From: Alteromonas lipotrueiana
Lineage (GTDB): Bacteria > Pseudomonadota > Gammaproteobacteria > Enterobacterales > Alteromonadaceae
Length of the DNA stretch: 64,000 nucleotides
Reading direction: 5' to 3'
Assembly: GCF_019249245.1 (NCBI RefSeq)
Contig: NZ_JAESDK010000008.1
Span: 1-64,000 of the forward strand
Shown piece by piece: positions 47,715-57,532 of the stretch; position 1 is the stretch's first letter; every line of letters begins with the position of its first letter. The notes under the pieces are model-generated. The model was not told where the DNA came from. It searched no databases and saw nothing but the letters and a program-made list of their open reading frames with translations. The position numbers were made by a program, and so were the translations under genes.

Positions 47715-48581
47715 CTAGCTACCTAAATAGGCATATGTGATCTTCAATCTTTCATGGCCAAGTTCACGGCTAATTTGCTCACGGACATTGGTATCGTGCT
47801 CATAATCAGAGGGGGTAAGCTCTCTTCTACGCGGGCCTCCGTCGGCAGGGCATTTCCAACCTGTAAGCTCTAAATAACGCTCCCTTGCGTAATGGTGACG
47901 TAATCCGTGATTTTTATTTAATCCAACTCGGATAGTTTCGCGGTCATACTCTCGCATTTGATCGACATACTTTTTATCTGGCGCAATTAGCGTGCCTTTG
48001 GTGACTGTGGCAATGTCTCTGATTAACTGCCGTTGCGACTCTTTTAGAATAGGGATTTCTCGGTATTTGCCACCTTTGGCCCAGGTTCCTTTTATTCTCA
48101 GAGTTTGGGTGTCTTTCATGGCATAAGATAAGCTGAATTTCATACACTCCTCTTTTCTAAGCCCAAACTCTTGCTGCAAACGCAGGGAAAGCTTGATTAA
48201 GTCACTCTCGATCTTGGCATGCTTATCCATGTCTAACGTTTTTGACTTGCCGATGGGGTTGTTGCGAACTCTTGGAATGCCGTAGTCATCGTTGCTACGT
48301 GAGCAGATGTTGGGTTTACCTATTTTTTCAGCAATCCAACGCAAGGCTGCCATTCTATTTTTAATCGTTTTTGCTGCTAGACCTTCATCTTGCCACCGTG
48401 TAACAAGATGGTTGATATGCTTGGTTTTGAGGCCGGTCGGGTCTTTTAATCTATAACCATGTTTAAGTAGCTGCTTTGCAGCAAGGTTTAATACTTTGCT
48501 ACGAGCAGCTCTAGTGCTAAAGCTACTTTCGCGGTGTGTGTCGTTCACCATTTGATGAAGACGATATCCCAATTGGCTCAT
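47715..48581 (-). CDS. Second tyrosine recombinase (Integrase_1-like)
   Basis: 288 aa. A complete tyrosine-recombinase catalytic set is visible: Arg142 (FGLRKEE), His225-x-x-Arg228 (HGLRHHYARERY), His276 (LGHER) and Tyr285 (YAYLGS), preceded by a SAM-like core-binding domain. It resembles the Integrase_1-type recombinases scattered in gammaproteobacterial islands rather than the att-proximal integrase. Its role may be dimer resolution or mobilisation of a nested element. Confidence 0.82.
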   Translation of the reverse strand: MSQLGYRLHQMVNDTHRESSFSTRAARSKVLNLAAKQLLKHGYRLKDPTGLKTKHINHLVTRWQDEGLAAKTIKNRMAALRWIAEKIGKPNICSRSNDDYGIPRVRNNPIGKSKTLDMDKHAKIESDLIKLSLRLQQEFGLRKEECMKFSLSYAMKDTQTLRIKGTWAKGGKYREIPILKESQRQLIRDIATVTKGTLIAPDKKYVDQMREYDRETIRVGLNKNHGLRHHYARERYLELTGWKCPADGGPRRRELTPSDYEHDTNVREQISRELGHERLKITYAYLGS

Positions 48582-49416
48582 TTCATGTTCCTCAGAATTA
48601 AAAAGTTAATTTTGAAAGTATTGAGAAAACACCAAACCGAAGACCAGGGGGCGAAACGCCAAAATAGGTAAGTTTTAAAGCCATATGAACGGTGCGTAAC
48701 CGAGCATATTGTCATAAGACATAAAGGCTAACTGGTCTAAAGCAACAAAGCTGAGCCGTGTGATTTCTGTTGAAATACAGCGCGAACTACTGTGGTTTAT
48801 ATTTGTGTTGTATATAGTGGGGTGGCCGTATGACCCATAATGCTGCGAATGCAGCTCCTCAGGAACGTGTTGCGGGCAGTGGATACGCCCTTTTTCTTGA
48901 TGCTCATGTCGAGCTAGTTCATAAATAAAATTATCACAGTGATCAGAGATTGCAACACCTTTGTGACACGCTCAAATCTCCATCCCTCTTCTGGCCCTGT
49001 AATTTTTCAAGGCGGATTGGGTGTCGAGGCATCATGAGCAGTGGCCTCGACGGGCGACTCTGCGAGTCGTCCCTACATCTTTCGAGTAGGGACGACTCGT
49101 CGCCAATCCGCCTTAAAAAAAACCGGGGAAAACTTAGGGGTGTTTTTCTGACGCACAATGTAGGAAGGTCAGTTATAGTTCAAATCAGTGGCTGCACACC
49201 AGCCCCGTCTACTCTACAGACGACCTCTACCTAGGTGGCCGTATGGCTAATGGTACAACCGGGCGTTGTCCAAGAGGTGAACAATCCTAGTAGATGCTTT
49301 TAGGGTTTTTAGCATCTACCATCTCAAAGGATAGTCGTATCTGAATAGATACGCGGCTCTAGTTTTTACTATAAGCGTCAAGGGTGTGCAGCTGCTTTTT
49401 ATGGCCTGAATTTCTA
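48582..49416. other. Gene-free structured region in the island
   Basis: About 830 bases with no convincing gene. It contains a nested inverted-repeat structure (49009-49114), a repeated GGTGGCCGTATG 12-mer (near 48821 and 49233), an ATCACAGTGAT palindrome (48933-48943), and hairpins GTAGATGCT/AGCATCTAC (49290-49319) and CGTATCT/AGATACG (49336-49353). A transfer origin, structured RNA or decayed miniature element are all possible. Confidence 0.5.
49009..49114. repeat. Nested inverted repeats (cruciform-like)
   Basis: An outer 12-bp stem, AAGGCGGATTGG with CCAATCCGCCTT, encloses two hairpins: GTCGAGGC/GCCTCGAC (49023-49051) and a 14-bp CGAGTCGTCCCTAC/GTAGGGACGACTCG (49063-49099, 9-base loop). 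GCGACTC-TG-CGAGTCG offers a competing fold. It is GC-rich relative to its surroundings. No T tract follows on either strand in terminator position. Confidence 0.7.
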
Positions 49417-52400
49417 TCAGTCATAAACAGCATTATAAAATGCAGTAGGGTATCTACTCAGCTTCTGCGAAATAATTGGATAATACTTGTCGAAGATTGA
49501 ATCGTCTGGAAATTCTGGCACCTGTTCTGAGCTCTTTATTGAATTCGCGACATCTTCTGCAATAACTCTATCCGCGAGTCCGTGCGAATACAGCCAAATT
49601 GAAAGCTCATCTTTCAGCCCAACTTTCAATGAAACCTGAAGATGCCTTATTGATTCAGCAACTTCCGATTCTCCGTAAATATTTTCAAGCAAGTCTGCAC
49701 AAGCCCCTACAACTAACATTGCGTCATAACCCAAACTGCGATCACAAATATCGATTATATTTTCTAACGTGAGCTCTCTTTCTTGATTGCCTGCTTTAAA
49801 CTTAACTCCGTCACGCGTAAGTTGTCCCAAAATATCGTGATACGGATTTCCAGAACACCACAATTTAGCAATAATAAGATCTCCGCCGATTAATTTGCTC
49901 AAGCTAGTGTTGGACAACAGATTAGATACTACTTCCCATATAATTTCGAGAAGCTCAAGAATTTCATCGCAACCGGACAACCGTTCTATATTTGAGTGCA
50001 GCCACGCTTCAATAGAATCTAGCTCTTCAAGACCTAACAGGGCCTTACCATAGAATGCATGCTTAGCCGGATCAATCTGATTCACTCTTGTTGCGATGAT
50101 ATTAAATACTTTAGCAAGCTTCTGTTTTTCATCTTTATTTGCTAAAGAGTACGCAAAAGTTTGGGTGTAAAGTACTTCTAATTCTTCCCTATCGATTGGG
50201 TCTTGTTCATCTGAATTCGATAGAACAAAGCTTTCCAAGTTTTTTATATATTTTCGACGCTCGTCCATCTGGCTTAGTAAATACTGATGATCACCACCTT
50301 GACGCTCAATTGCTTTTAATACCAGACTTTCGTATTTATCCGGAAACTCTACAAATTTTATGGGATCAACGCCAAATTGGTCATTCAGGAATGGTTTTAC
50401 CAAGGTAAGTAGACTACTTAAGCAACTTTCTGATTGTGCAGGGTCAAGCAGTCCGCTCATTTGACTCCAGTGCCAACGCTTTGAGGTACGGCGTTCGTCG
50501 TACAGTTCCGTATCTGTAAAAATAATGCTGCCTTCCGTGTGCTTTCCGGCCCTTCCGGCGCGGCCTAGTAAGTTATGAAAGTCCCTGGTTGAAATGCGTT
50601 GCCGCCCTTGGAAAACTCCTGACATCACCAAATATTTGATCGGTAAATTTACCCCTTGAGCTAAAGTTGAAGTACAAATAACACATTGACCTAGCCCATG
50701 CTCCATAGCATATTCAGTTGAGATACGCAATCCATTTGGTACGCCTGCGCTATGAGGAAGTACCCCCTTGTTAATTGCTCTGACGAGTGGTGCATTAGGG
50801 CCAAGATGCGCTGCGGCTAGATAAGATATTTTATCTATTTCAACCTGATCACTCGTCATTCTAGGAATTGGAAGTTCTGGCAAACGCTCATGTACTGCAA
50901 CAATCAATTTACATATAGATGCAACTGTTTTCTTAGTTCCACAAAAGACAGCCACCGGTCCCTGTTGTGATAACTTGAGTCCGAGGTATGCAGCAATACT
51001 CGTCTTATCTGACTTATTGGGAAAATACTTTTGATTCCTTTCACGACCTTGCATAGGCAATGGAAAGGACTCTAGAACTCTAGGGACGAAGAACTCTTCT
51101 GAATTAGGGTTCAACGGCTCAACGTAGTGAAATTGGCCAAGCCCAGTTCGCCAGCTACTAAACGCTACACTGCGCTCAGTTGATAAGCATTCTGCGCCAT
51201 TAACCACCTCACCTTCGCCAGCATATAACCAGTCACCTATTGACGCTGCATTAGATAGTACAGCTGAAATAAGTAGGTGCTGCGTATCAGACCGCAGTTT
51301 TTGCTTCAGGCTCGTCAGAAGAAGTTCATAAGTTACTCCTCGAGAGCCTGTATCAAATTGATGTCCCTCGTCGTAAATAACCAGTGTTATAGCCTCAGCC
51401 AATTCAGGCTTATGGCGAAGCAAATAAACTAGCTTTTCCGGGGTAGCAACAACAATTGAAGGTGAAGGAGTTATCGCTTCATTAGTTTCAAATAGTTGAG
51501 AGAATAGGGCGATATCAAATTCATCTATCTGCGGAACATCGTTTAGCTGGTTAACTAACACTTCCTCGTCTTTAAAAGCTACGTTCAGCGAGTCAGTAAT
51601 TTCTCTACACAACGATCGAAAAGGAGCGATAATAACGGCTGTCGATGCTCGTTCTGATAAAAAAGCAGAGCGAATAACCAATTCTGCTGATTTAGTCTTT
51701 CCAGCACTTGTTGGTAGTTGCACTACAGCGGATGTTCCTCTGAACACCCCCGCTTCACCTAGCAATCGTTGCGCAGGCCATAATTCGTTTATAAAGGTCT
51801 CTTTGGAAAGGGCTTTTAACCATTGTTCTAACGGTAGGTCGGAATAGGCCGGTAGCAAGTTAATCGATGAATTCTTTAACTTCCTCATTACTATCGAAGC
51901 GATGATATCCGCTATGAGTAACTCTCGATCTGTGCCATTTGAATGGAAAAATGTACTAATTTCATTCATTAATCGGTGAATGAAACCTTTATCTTCGTTT
52001 AACTTGGGGGCCGATGCATTGCCACTCATGTACCTTGCCATAGCGGTATAGAAGCTTTGTATCACCTCCTGAATTGGGGCCCCCTCTCCATACAATTGAG
52101 GACCTTTCTGCCCAAGTAACAACCAACTTAAGATGTTTTCTAGTCCCGATTCAGTAAGGAACTCTCTTTGCCAAGTTTTTTCCGCTAATACTGCTGCGCT
52201 ACCAGGCATATCTGCTAAATAATAGGATGCAGACCCCAGCAGGCACAGGTAATAATCATAGTTTGATTGCAACTTTGACCCTACAAGCGCATCAAAGTAT
52301 CTGGCTGCGTTTCTTAGCTCTAGACGACGCTGCTCGATATATTCAGGATTAACCTCTTCAGACAACTCTTCCCGGCATAAATCACCAAGTATTGCGATAG

Positions 52401-52530
52401 TCATAAGAAGCAATTCATTTGGTGACTCTGGTAACTGAATATGGTGCTCTTCGTCCAAACCAAATTCGTACATTTTGGCTTTCGATTTAGTTATCGATAA
52501 CAGCTTGAAAGATTTATTTTCAAACTTCAT
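49417..52530 (-). CDS. hamB: Hachiman-type SF2 helicase HamB
   Basis: A DEAD/DEAH-type helicase of 1037 aa. Walker A is PTSAGKT (about 273-279), motif II is YDEGHQF, and motif VI is LLGRAGRAGK, a Ski2-like set. A long N-terminal helical region and C-terminal extension fit HamB/AbpB of Hachiman defence. It follows hamA with an 11-base overlap. In Hachiman the helicase scans DNA and releases the HamA nuclease. Start chosen at MKFENKSF; the frame is open 5 codons further. AT-rich, like hamA. Confidence 0.75.
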   Translation of the reverse strand: MKFENKSFKLLSITKSKAKMYEFGLDEEHHIQLPESPNELLLMTIAILGDLCREELSEEVNPEYIEQRRLELRNAARYFDALVGSKLQSNYDYYLCLLGSASYYLADMPGSAAVLAEKTWQREFLTESGLENILSWLLLGQKGPQLYGEGAPIQEVIQSFYTAMARYMSGNASAPKLNEDKGFIHRLMNEISTFFHSNGTDRELLIADIIASIVMRKLKNSSINLLPAYSDLPLEQWLKALSKETFINELWPAQRLLGEAGVFRGTSAVVQLPTSAGKTKSAELVIRSAFLSERASTAVIIAPFRSLCREITDSLNVAFKDEEVLVNQLNDVPQIDEFDIALFSQLFETNEAITPSPSIVVATPEKLVYLLRHKPELAEAITLVIYDEGHQFDTGSRGVTYELLLTSLKQKLRSDTQHLLISAVLSNAASIGDWLYAGEGEVVNGAECLSTERSVAFSSWRTGLGQFHYVEPLNPNSEEFFVPRVLESFPLPMQGRERNQKYFPNKSDKTSIAAYLGLKLSQQGPVAVFCGTKKTVASICKLIVAVHERLPELPIPRMTSDQVEIDKISYLAAAHLGPNAPLVRAINKGVLPHSAGVPNGLRISTEYAMEHGLGQCVICTSTLAQGVNLPIKYLVMSGVFQGRQRISTRDFHNLLGRAGRAGKHTEGSIIFTDTELYDERRTSKRWHWSQMSGLLDPAQSESCLSSLLTLVKPFLNDQFGVDPIKFVEFPDKYESLVLKAIERQGGDHQYLLSQMDERRKYIKNLESFVLSNSDEQDPIDREELEVLYTQTFAYSLANKDEKQKLAKVFNIIATRVNQIDPAKHAFYGKALLGLEELDSIEAWLHSNIERLSGCDEILELLEIIWEVVSNLLSNTSLSKLIGGDLIIAKLWCSGNPYHDILGQLTRDGVKFKAGNQERELTLENIIDICDRSLGYDAMLVVGACADLLENIYGESEVAESIRHLQVSLKVGLKDELSIWLYSHGLADRVIAEDVANSIKSSEQVPEFPDDSIFDKYYPIISQKLSRYPTAFYNAVYD

Positions 52531-53329
52531 GGGCAGCCCTCTCATAAAGTGCGTGGGCTAACGCCATCAATTCATGACCTCGAATTGCAAACAACTCAAG
52601 GTCATCTGAGTACGGGTGTTGTGATGAATCTGCACTCGCAAGTAAAGTGTCATCATATGCGCTATCGGAACATACAGCAGCCGCACCAAATCTTAATTTG
52701 TATGGTTGATTAGTTTTGTCTTGGAACCTGTGAACCATGCTTGCGTTCTGTAGATCATTTCGATCTATCATCCTTTGTTTGATACCGTTTAACGACTCAG
52801 CTAAACGCAAATGGTCCTTTGCAGAATGGTCAACCGCTTCTTGAAGCATAGACTTAGCGCCTGGACTTAATTTAGCTTTAACTTCGTAAACTAGGAGCTC
52901 GTCGTTGCTAGGCTTTCCATCGATTTGTTTAAAGGCTAGAACATCAGAACCCTTAGTGGATTCATTTGGTACACCTTTACGATCATATCGAGTTTTTGGA
53001 ACTGTATAACCATGTAAAAACGTTAAATAATCAGCGACAAGAATTTCAGCAAAATCCCCCGCTCGAATACTCGGACCAGGCGCTACTGTTTCATTGGGAA
53101 ACTTCATTTCTAACAGGTATTCAGTGCGAGACTGTCCGGGAGCTTTAAGCATGTCGATCTCAGCATCACTACAGTAATGATTTCTAAAATGTTTTGCCCA
53201 AGCGGCCATTTTAACTTGATCATTAACATCATGATGAAATCGATAAACTTTTGCTTGCTTACCACACTGAAGTGTCAGTGTTTGACCAGTGTCTTGGAGC
53301 CACTGAATATGCTCATTTGTCCATGGCAT
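52520..53329 (-). CDS. hamA: Hachiman-type nuclease HamA (DUF1837-like)
   Basis: 269 aa with a PD-(D/E)XK-like arrangement: Glu95 (GDFAEIL), Asp129 (KGSDVLAF) and Glu149-x-Lys151 (YEVKAK). Size, gene order and the downstream PTSAGKT helicase match HamA-HamB. HamA is the DNA-degrading effector in characterised Hachiman systems. It begins 9 bases after hsdR. The link to DUF1837 is by context and catalytic pattern, so another PDDEXK family is possible. Confidence 0.65.
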   Translation of the reverse strand: MPWTNEHIQWLQDTGQTLTLQCGKQAKVYRFHHDVNDQVKMAAWAKHFRNHYCSDAEIDMLKAPGQSRTEYLLEMKFPNETVAPGPSIRAGDFAEILVADYLTFLHGYTVPKTRYDRKGVPNESTKGSDVLAFKQIDGKPSNDELLVYEVKAKLSPGAKSMLQEAVDHSAKDHLRLAESLNGIKQRMIDRNDLQNASMVHRFQDKTNQPYKLRFGAAAVCSDSAYDDTLLASADSSQHPYSDDLELFAIRGHELMALAHALYERAAHEV

Positions 53330-53338
53330 TTTTACTTC

Positions 53339-56300
53339 CTAATAATGCTCTTCTATATATCCATAAGCCTTGTTAAATAGCTCTTTATCTTTACCAAGAG
53401 CAAACTGGGCCAGAGTTACCAATAATGCTTTTTGTATTTCTCGTGGGCCACTGTTGGAGTTTTGCCAGCCGTCAAAGCGCTTAGCTTTAACAATCTTGTC
53501 GATTTGCTCCACTACATCCTGGATAACTTGAGGAGTGCTATTTGGACGAGTTTCCATGAACAGCTTGGTAAGGGCCTGAACATTATCCTCTTCGGTAACT
53601 ACTTTCTCACCAGTTTCGCGTTCAGCTTGCACAGTGTCCTTTGCGGCATCTAACAGCGCTTTCAACCAGTCAATAGCCTTGATTACCCCAGCTTCGTAAT
53701 CTTGTCGCAGCTTTTCTAAACGTTCGCCTAACTCCACAAATTTTGGCTCGCCGCTGCCACGTAATCGGCCCATAAGATCGATTTCAAGACGCTTAGCTCT
53801 TTGCTCTTGCTCTTTTTCCGTTAGAGTGAAAATCGCATGCTCATCCATAATGAGCTCATCAATATCATCCCTAATACGGTTTATGTCCGTATTCTCGTGA
53901 ATCATCTTGATGGTTTCAGGACCCAGAGCAGCCCAAACTAACGCGCCAGTTTGACCGACAGGGCGGACCGACTCATAGATTTGCGCAAGCCATTTGTAGT
54001 CTTGTCGATATGGATTTAAAAATGGGTCTGGATTAATGGCTGACCATAGCTTTGTAAGTACACCAAAGCTTGCGGCAAACTCGTCTCGCTTTTCATTGGT
54101 CGGCAAGCAATCTTGTGCCGCCATAACACCTTCAAACCCTTCAAGGGTTCTATCTACACCGGGGAAGAAAGACAAGCACTTATCCAGTTGTGTGGGTAAC
54201 AACGCCTTGAAAGCTTCGATGCCTTCAACAACACCTTCGATCTCATCTGGATTATAAGCAAGCGCGGTACGCAGATTTTCAAACACGCCTAGGTAATCAA
54301 TGATCAAGCCCATATTTTTGCGTGTCTCGTCAGTCTCATATAAGCGGTTGGTACGACACATAGCTTGAAGAAGCGTATGATCTCGTAACGGCTTATCTAA
54401 ATACATACAATAGCAAATCGGCGCATCAAAACCTGTAAGCAATTTCGCGGTAACAATAATAAGCTGTAGCGGGTTCTGTGGGTCTTTATAGCCTTCGATA
54501 AGATCTTTCTGAGTTTGTTCTTCAGCATCAATTGTCTGCCAACGCTTGAAGTCTTCTTCCTTAACTGGAATGTCCTTATCGCTTTCCCACTTAGCCCAGT
54601 CTTTGTTTTTCTTACCTTTGTCGTCAATGATAGGAGCTTGGTCAACGTTCATCACCACTTCAACGGCATCAAAGCCGAGTTTTTCGCCCAGCAAGTAATA
54701 CATCTGAACGCAAGCATCACGGTCATAAACCACCACCATGCCTTTCATCTTTTTCGGCTTAACATGGCTGCTAAAGTGTTCAGCAATATCAGCACTGACT
54801 GCGGCCATGCGTTTCGGCGCTTTAAGCATCACCGCCAACTTGCCAGCGCGTTTAGAAAGCGCCGCTTTTTCTTCGTCGTCCAAGTTATTGTCTTTGGCGA
54901 GCTGCTCAAATTCTTGGTTGATGGCATCGCGATCAACGCGTAGCTCGGCCAAGCGTGGTTCAAATTTCACTGGGTTCGTGGCGCCATCGCGGATCGACTG
55001 CTTATAGCTGTAACGATTCATGTAGCGACCGGGGTCTTCCTCGGCGCCAAATAGCTTAAAGGTATTGCGGTCAATGCCGGAAATCGGTGTACCGGTTAAC
55101 CCATAGAAGTGCGCTTGTGGCAGGGCCCAGCGCATTTTCTCACCCAAGCCACCTTCTTGGGTGCGGTGGGCTTCATCCACTAACACAATAATGTTATCGC
55201 GGTTGTTGAGGCCGTTAGGGTTACTGTCATCAATTTCCACATCTTTAAACTTAAAGATGGTGGTAATCAAAATGCCACGACTGTCTTGTTCGATATGTTC
55301 GCCGAGCTTTTTGCAGCTTTGTACTTTGATTAGGTTTTTAACATCCGCACCACCAAAGGTCTCATTGATCTGGCTGTCCAGGTCACACCTGTCTACCACA
55401 ACCAATACGGTTGGGTTATTAAGCTCATTGTCAGCACGAAGCATCTTTGCAGCATAGAGCATCAAGAGGGATTTACCCGAGCCCTGGAAATGCCATATCA
55501 AGCCTTTTTTCGGATAACCGTTACGTACCCGTTCAACAATCTGCTTAGCAGCTTCAAATTGGGGATAACGTGGGAGAATTTTAATTCGTTTAGGGGGCGT
55601 AATTTTGCCCGTTTTAATCGTCGAGAATAGCGCGAACGACTCCAGTAATTGCAGTAAGGTTGTTGGATTTAGCAAGCCCTCAGCGCTTTGTAAAACGGAA
55701 GCCATTCCAGGCAAAATTTCTTCACGTTGATCTGTGTTGTGCCATGGCCCCCAATCTTTCACTCGGGCATTGATTGCACCATAAGCAAAAGTTTTACCTT
55801 CACTAGCAAAACACAACAGGTTAGGTACAAAGAAAGGCTCTACGTTTTTCCAGTAGTCCTTTTTCCCCCCCATAAAATCGGCGGCACCGTCTTGCCAGGT
55901 AACACTCGGGCGAGTAGCTGTTTTCACTTCGCCTACTACCAGGGGAATGCCATTCACATAAAGCACGATGTCAAAATAGGCTTCGGTAGCGGCGATGTAA
56001 TGTACCTGCTGCGCTACCACAAAGTCGTTATTATCAATGTTATCGTAATCAATCAGGTTGATGGTTATGTGGTCGCCGTTCTCACCAAACGGAAGGCTTT
56101 TCTCCGCCATCAGCCATTCTTGGAAATTTTCGTTAGCTTTAACTAAGCCGGTATTACGAGCTTCAAGTATCAACCCTCGAAGCTTATGTATCACCTCATC
56201 CGCATAATCCGGCTGTTTGGCGATATCGGGATTTAACGAACAAAGTGCATCTTTAAGCCATTCATCGACAAAAATATCCTGCGCTTTTTTCGGCAAGTTC

Positions 56301-56389
56301 TCACCGTGGCAATAAGTCCACTTTACCCCGCTTAAACCTTTTAAGCGGTCAATAATTCCATTTTCTGTTACGCTCAGTTCGTCAAACAT
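53339..56389 (-). CDS. hsdR: Type I restriction enzyme, R subunit
   Basis: The motor/nuclease subunit that cleaves DNA at a distance from unmethylated sites. 1016 aa. N-terminal nuclease D140...E154-x-K156 (FDIVLYVNG, GEVKTA), SF2 motor with Walker A GSGKS (303-307) and DEAH (405-408), and a helical C terminus. It is intact. It abuts the hsdS stop with no gap and precedes hamA. Parts are richer in GC than hsdS and hamAB, suggesting a mosaic operon. Confidence 0.95.
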   Translation of the reverse strand: MFDELSVTENGIIDRLKGLSGVKWTYCHGENLPKKAQDIFVDEWLKDALCSLNPDIAKQPDYADEVIHKLRGLILEARNTGLVKANENFQEWLMAEKSLPFGENGDHITINLIDYDNIDNNDFVVAQQVHYIAATEAYFDIVLYVNGIPLVVGEVKTATRPSVTWQDGAADFMGGKKDYWKNVEPFFVPNLLCFASEGKTFAYGAINARVKDWGPWHNTDQREEILPGMASVLQSAEGLLNPTTLLQLLESFALFSTIKTGKITPPKRIKILPRYPQFEAAKQIVERVRNGYPKKGLIWHFQGSGKSLLMLYAAKMLRADNELNNPTVLVVVDRCDLDSQINETFGGADVKNLIKVQSCKKLGEHIEQDSRGILITTIFKFKDVEIDDSNPNGLNNRDNIIVLVDEAHRTQEGGLGEKMRWALPQAHFYGLTGTPISGIDRNTFKLFGAEEDPGRYMNRYSYKQSIRDGATNPVKFEPRLAELRVDRDAINQEFEQLAKDNNLDDEEKAALSKRAGKLAVMLKAPKRMAAVSADIAEHFSSHVKPKKMKGMVVVYDRDACVQMYYLLGEKLGFDAVEVVMNVDQAPIIDDKGKKNKDWAKWESDKDIPVKEEDFKRWQTIDAEEQTQKDLIEGYKDPQNPLQLIIVTAKLLTGFDAPICYCMYLDKPLRDHTLLQAMCRTNRLYETDETRKNMGLIIDYLGVFENLRTALAYNPDEIEGVVEGIEAFKALLPTQLDKCLSFFPGVDRTLEGFEGVMAAQDCLPTNEKRDEFAASFGVLTKLWSAINPDPFLNPYRQDYKWLAQIYESVRPVGQTGALVWAALGPETIKMIHENTDINRIRDDIDELIMDEHAIFTLTEKEQEQRAKRLEIDLMGRLRGSGEPKFVELGERLEKLRQDYEAGVIKAIDWLKALLDAAKDTVQAERETGEKVVTEEDNVQALTKLFMETRPNSTPQVIQDVVEQIDKIVKAKRFDGWQNSNSGPREIQKALLVTLAQFALGKDKELFNKAYGYIEEHY

Positions 56390-57532
56390 TTATGACTCCA
56401 TTGAATTTAGATATGAGCCCTTTAAGTTAAAAGCGCTCGATATCGCATTGTTTATTTCAATATACATATCGTCTAAAGTTTTTAACTTATTAACGGTTGA
56501 AACTTGAACATCCTCAGGAGGTAGGTGAAATTTATATGCACACAAATCCTGTCGGTTAATTTTGGGCATTCCAGTCCGCATTGATGTGCCTATTGCATAC
56601 TGATTAAAATGCTCAGACTGGAGCAAATAAAATAGGTATTCAGTAGTTAGACCGTTCTTTCCTTTAAGAGGATAAACATCGGCGCTACACACACCTTTAA
56701 TTTTTGGGAATACAACTTTTCTTAAGTTTGGACGTATTTTGCTATATAGAATGTGTTCGTCATCAAACAGATACTTCCCGCTTTTTACATTGTCCTCACG
56801 GGCGGTATTATAAGGTAGTAGAGTTGCGAGTCCTTTTTCCATGTTGTCAGGAGCTATATGTGGATAGTCTTTATATGGCTCTGAAGTTGGGTCTACTTGA
56901 CCGCTAACTATATCTAATGTTTCAAGAAAGCTAACTTCTTTCGCATCATATTGTTTTAGGTATTTTTTGGAGAAAAATTTAGATATCGAAATTCTTTTCA
57001 AATTTAAAATTGAACCTTGAAGTCCCTTTTTCAGTTCCAAGATATGATCGAATTTTTCTAGCGTTTTTAATAACTGTTCCTGCTGGTCTATTGTGGGGAT
57101 TTTGAACGACTGGAGTTCTAAAATTTTCCACTTTATTGTAGGAGATAAAGATCCCTCTGATATAGCTATAGCCCTATTCATAAACTGATTGGATTGCATA
57201 AAATAAGGTAAAAAAGCAGGAAGAATTTTATTTCCAATTGGGCGAATAACCATACCATGAGCGGAAAAAATGCCATCAAATGGTGCTATAGCAACACGGC
57301 GTAAATAGGCATTCCGCTTGGCGAACAGTATGTCACCTTTTTTCATGCCAAGCTTTTGCCCTTTAAGTATAACGTCAGACCCCCATCTGGTTATTTTTAA
57401 ATAACCATAATCCAAATGTTCCAGGCCAATATATTTTTTTTCATCACCTAGTTTTGGATTTACTCTTGAGGATACTAATTCCGCAATTTCGCCAAATTTA
57501 ATATTGATGAACGAGAGGTTACTCTTAATCAT
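56390..57532 (-). CDS. hsdS: Type I restriction-modification, specificity subunit
   Basis: 380 aa with two target-recognition domains and a central conserved helix (PTIDQQEQLLKTLEKFDHILELKKGLQ) plus a C-terminal counterpart. It decides the DNA sequence methylated and cut. It overlaps hsdM by 8 bases. AT-rich, as is common for swapped specificity genes. Only one hsdS is present for two hsdM genes. Confidence 0.93.
   Translation of the reverse strand: MIKSNLSFINIKFGEIAELVSSRVNPKLGDEKKYIGLEHLDYGYLKITRWGSDVILKGQKLGMKKGDILFAKRNAYLRRVAIAPFDGIFSAHGMVIRPIGNKILPAFLPYFMQSNQFMNRAIAISEGSLSPTIKWKILELQSFKIPTIDQQEQLLKTLEKFDHILELKKGLQGSILNLKRISISKFFSKKYLKQYDAKEVSFLETLDIVSGQVDPTSEPYKDYPHIAPDNMEKGLATLLPYNTAREDNVKSGKYLFDDEHILYSKIRPNLRKVVFPKIKGVCSADVYPLKGKNGLTTEYLFYLLQSEHFNQYAIGTSMRTGMPKINRQDLCAYKFHLPPEDVQVSTVNKLKTLDDMYIEINNAISSAFNLKGSYLNSMES

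Noticed and set aside
48950..49234. 94-codon frame in the structured gene-free region
   Set aside because: It is produced by the inverted-repeat DNA itself, with frames open on both strands and no ribosome site.
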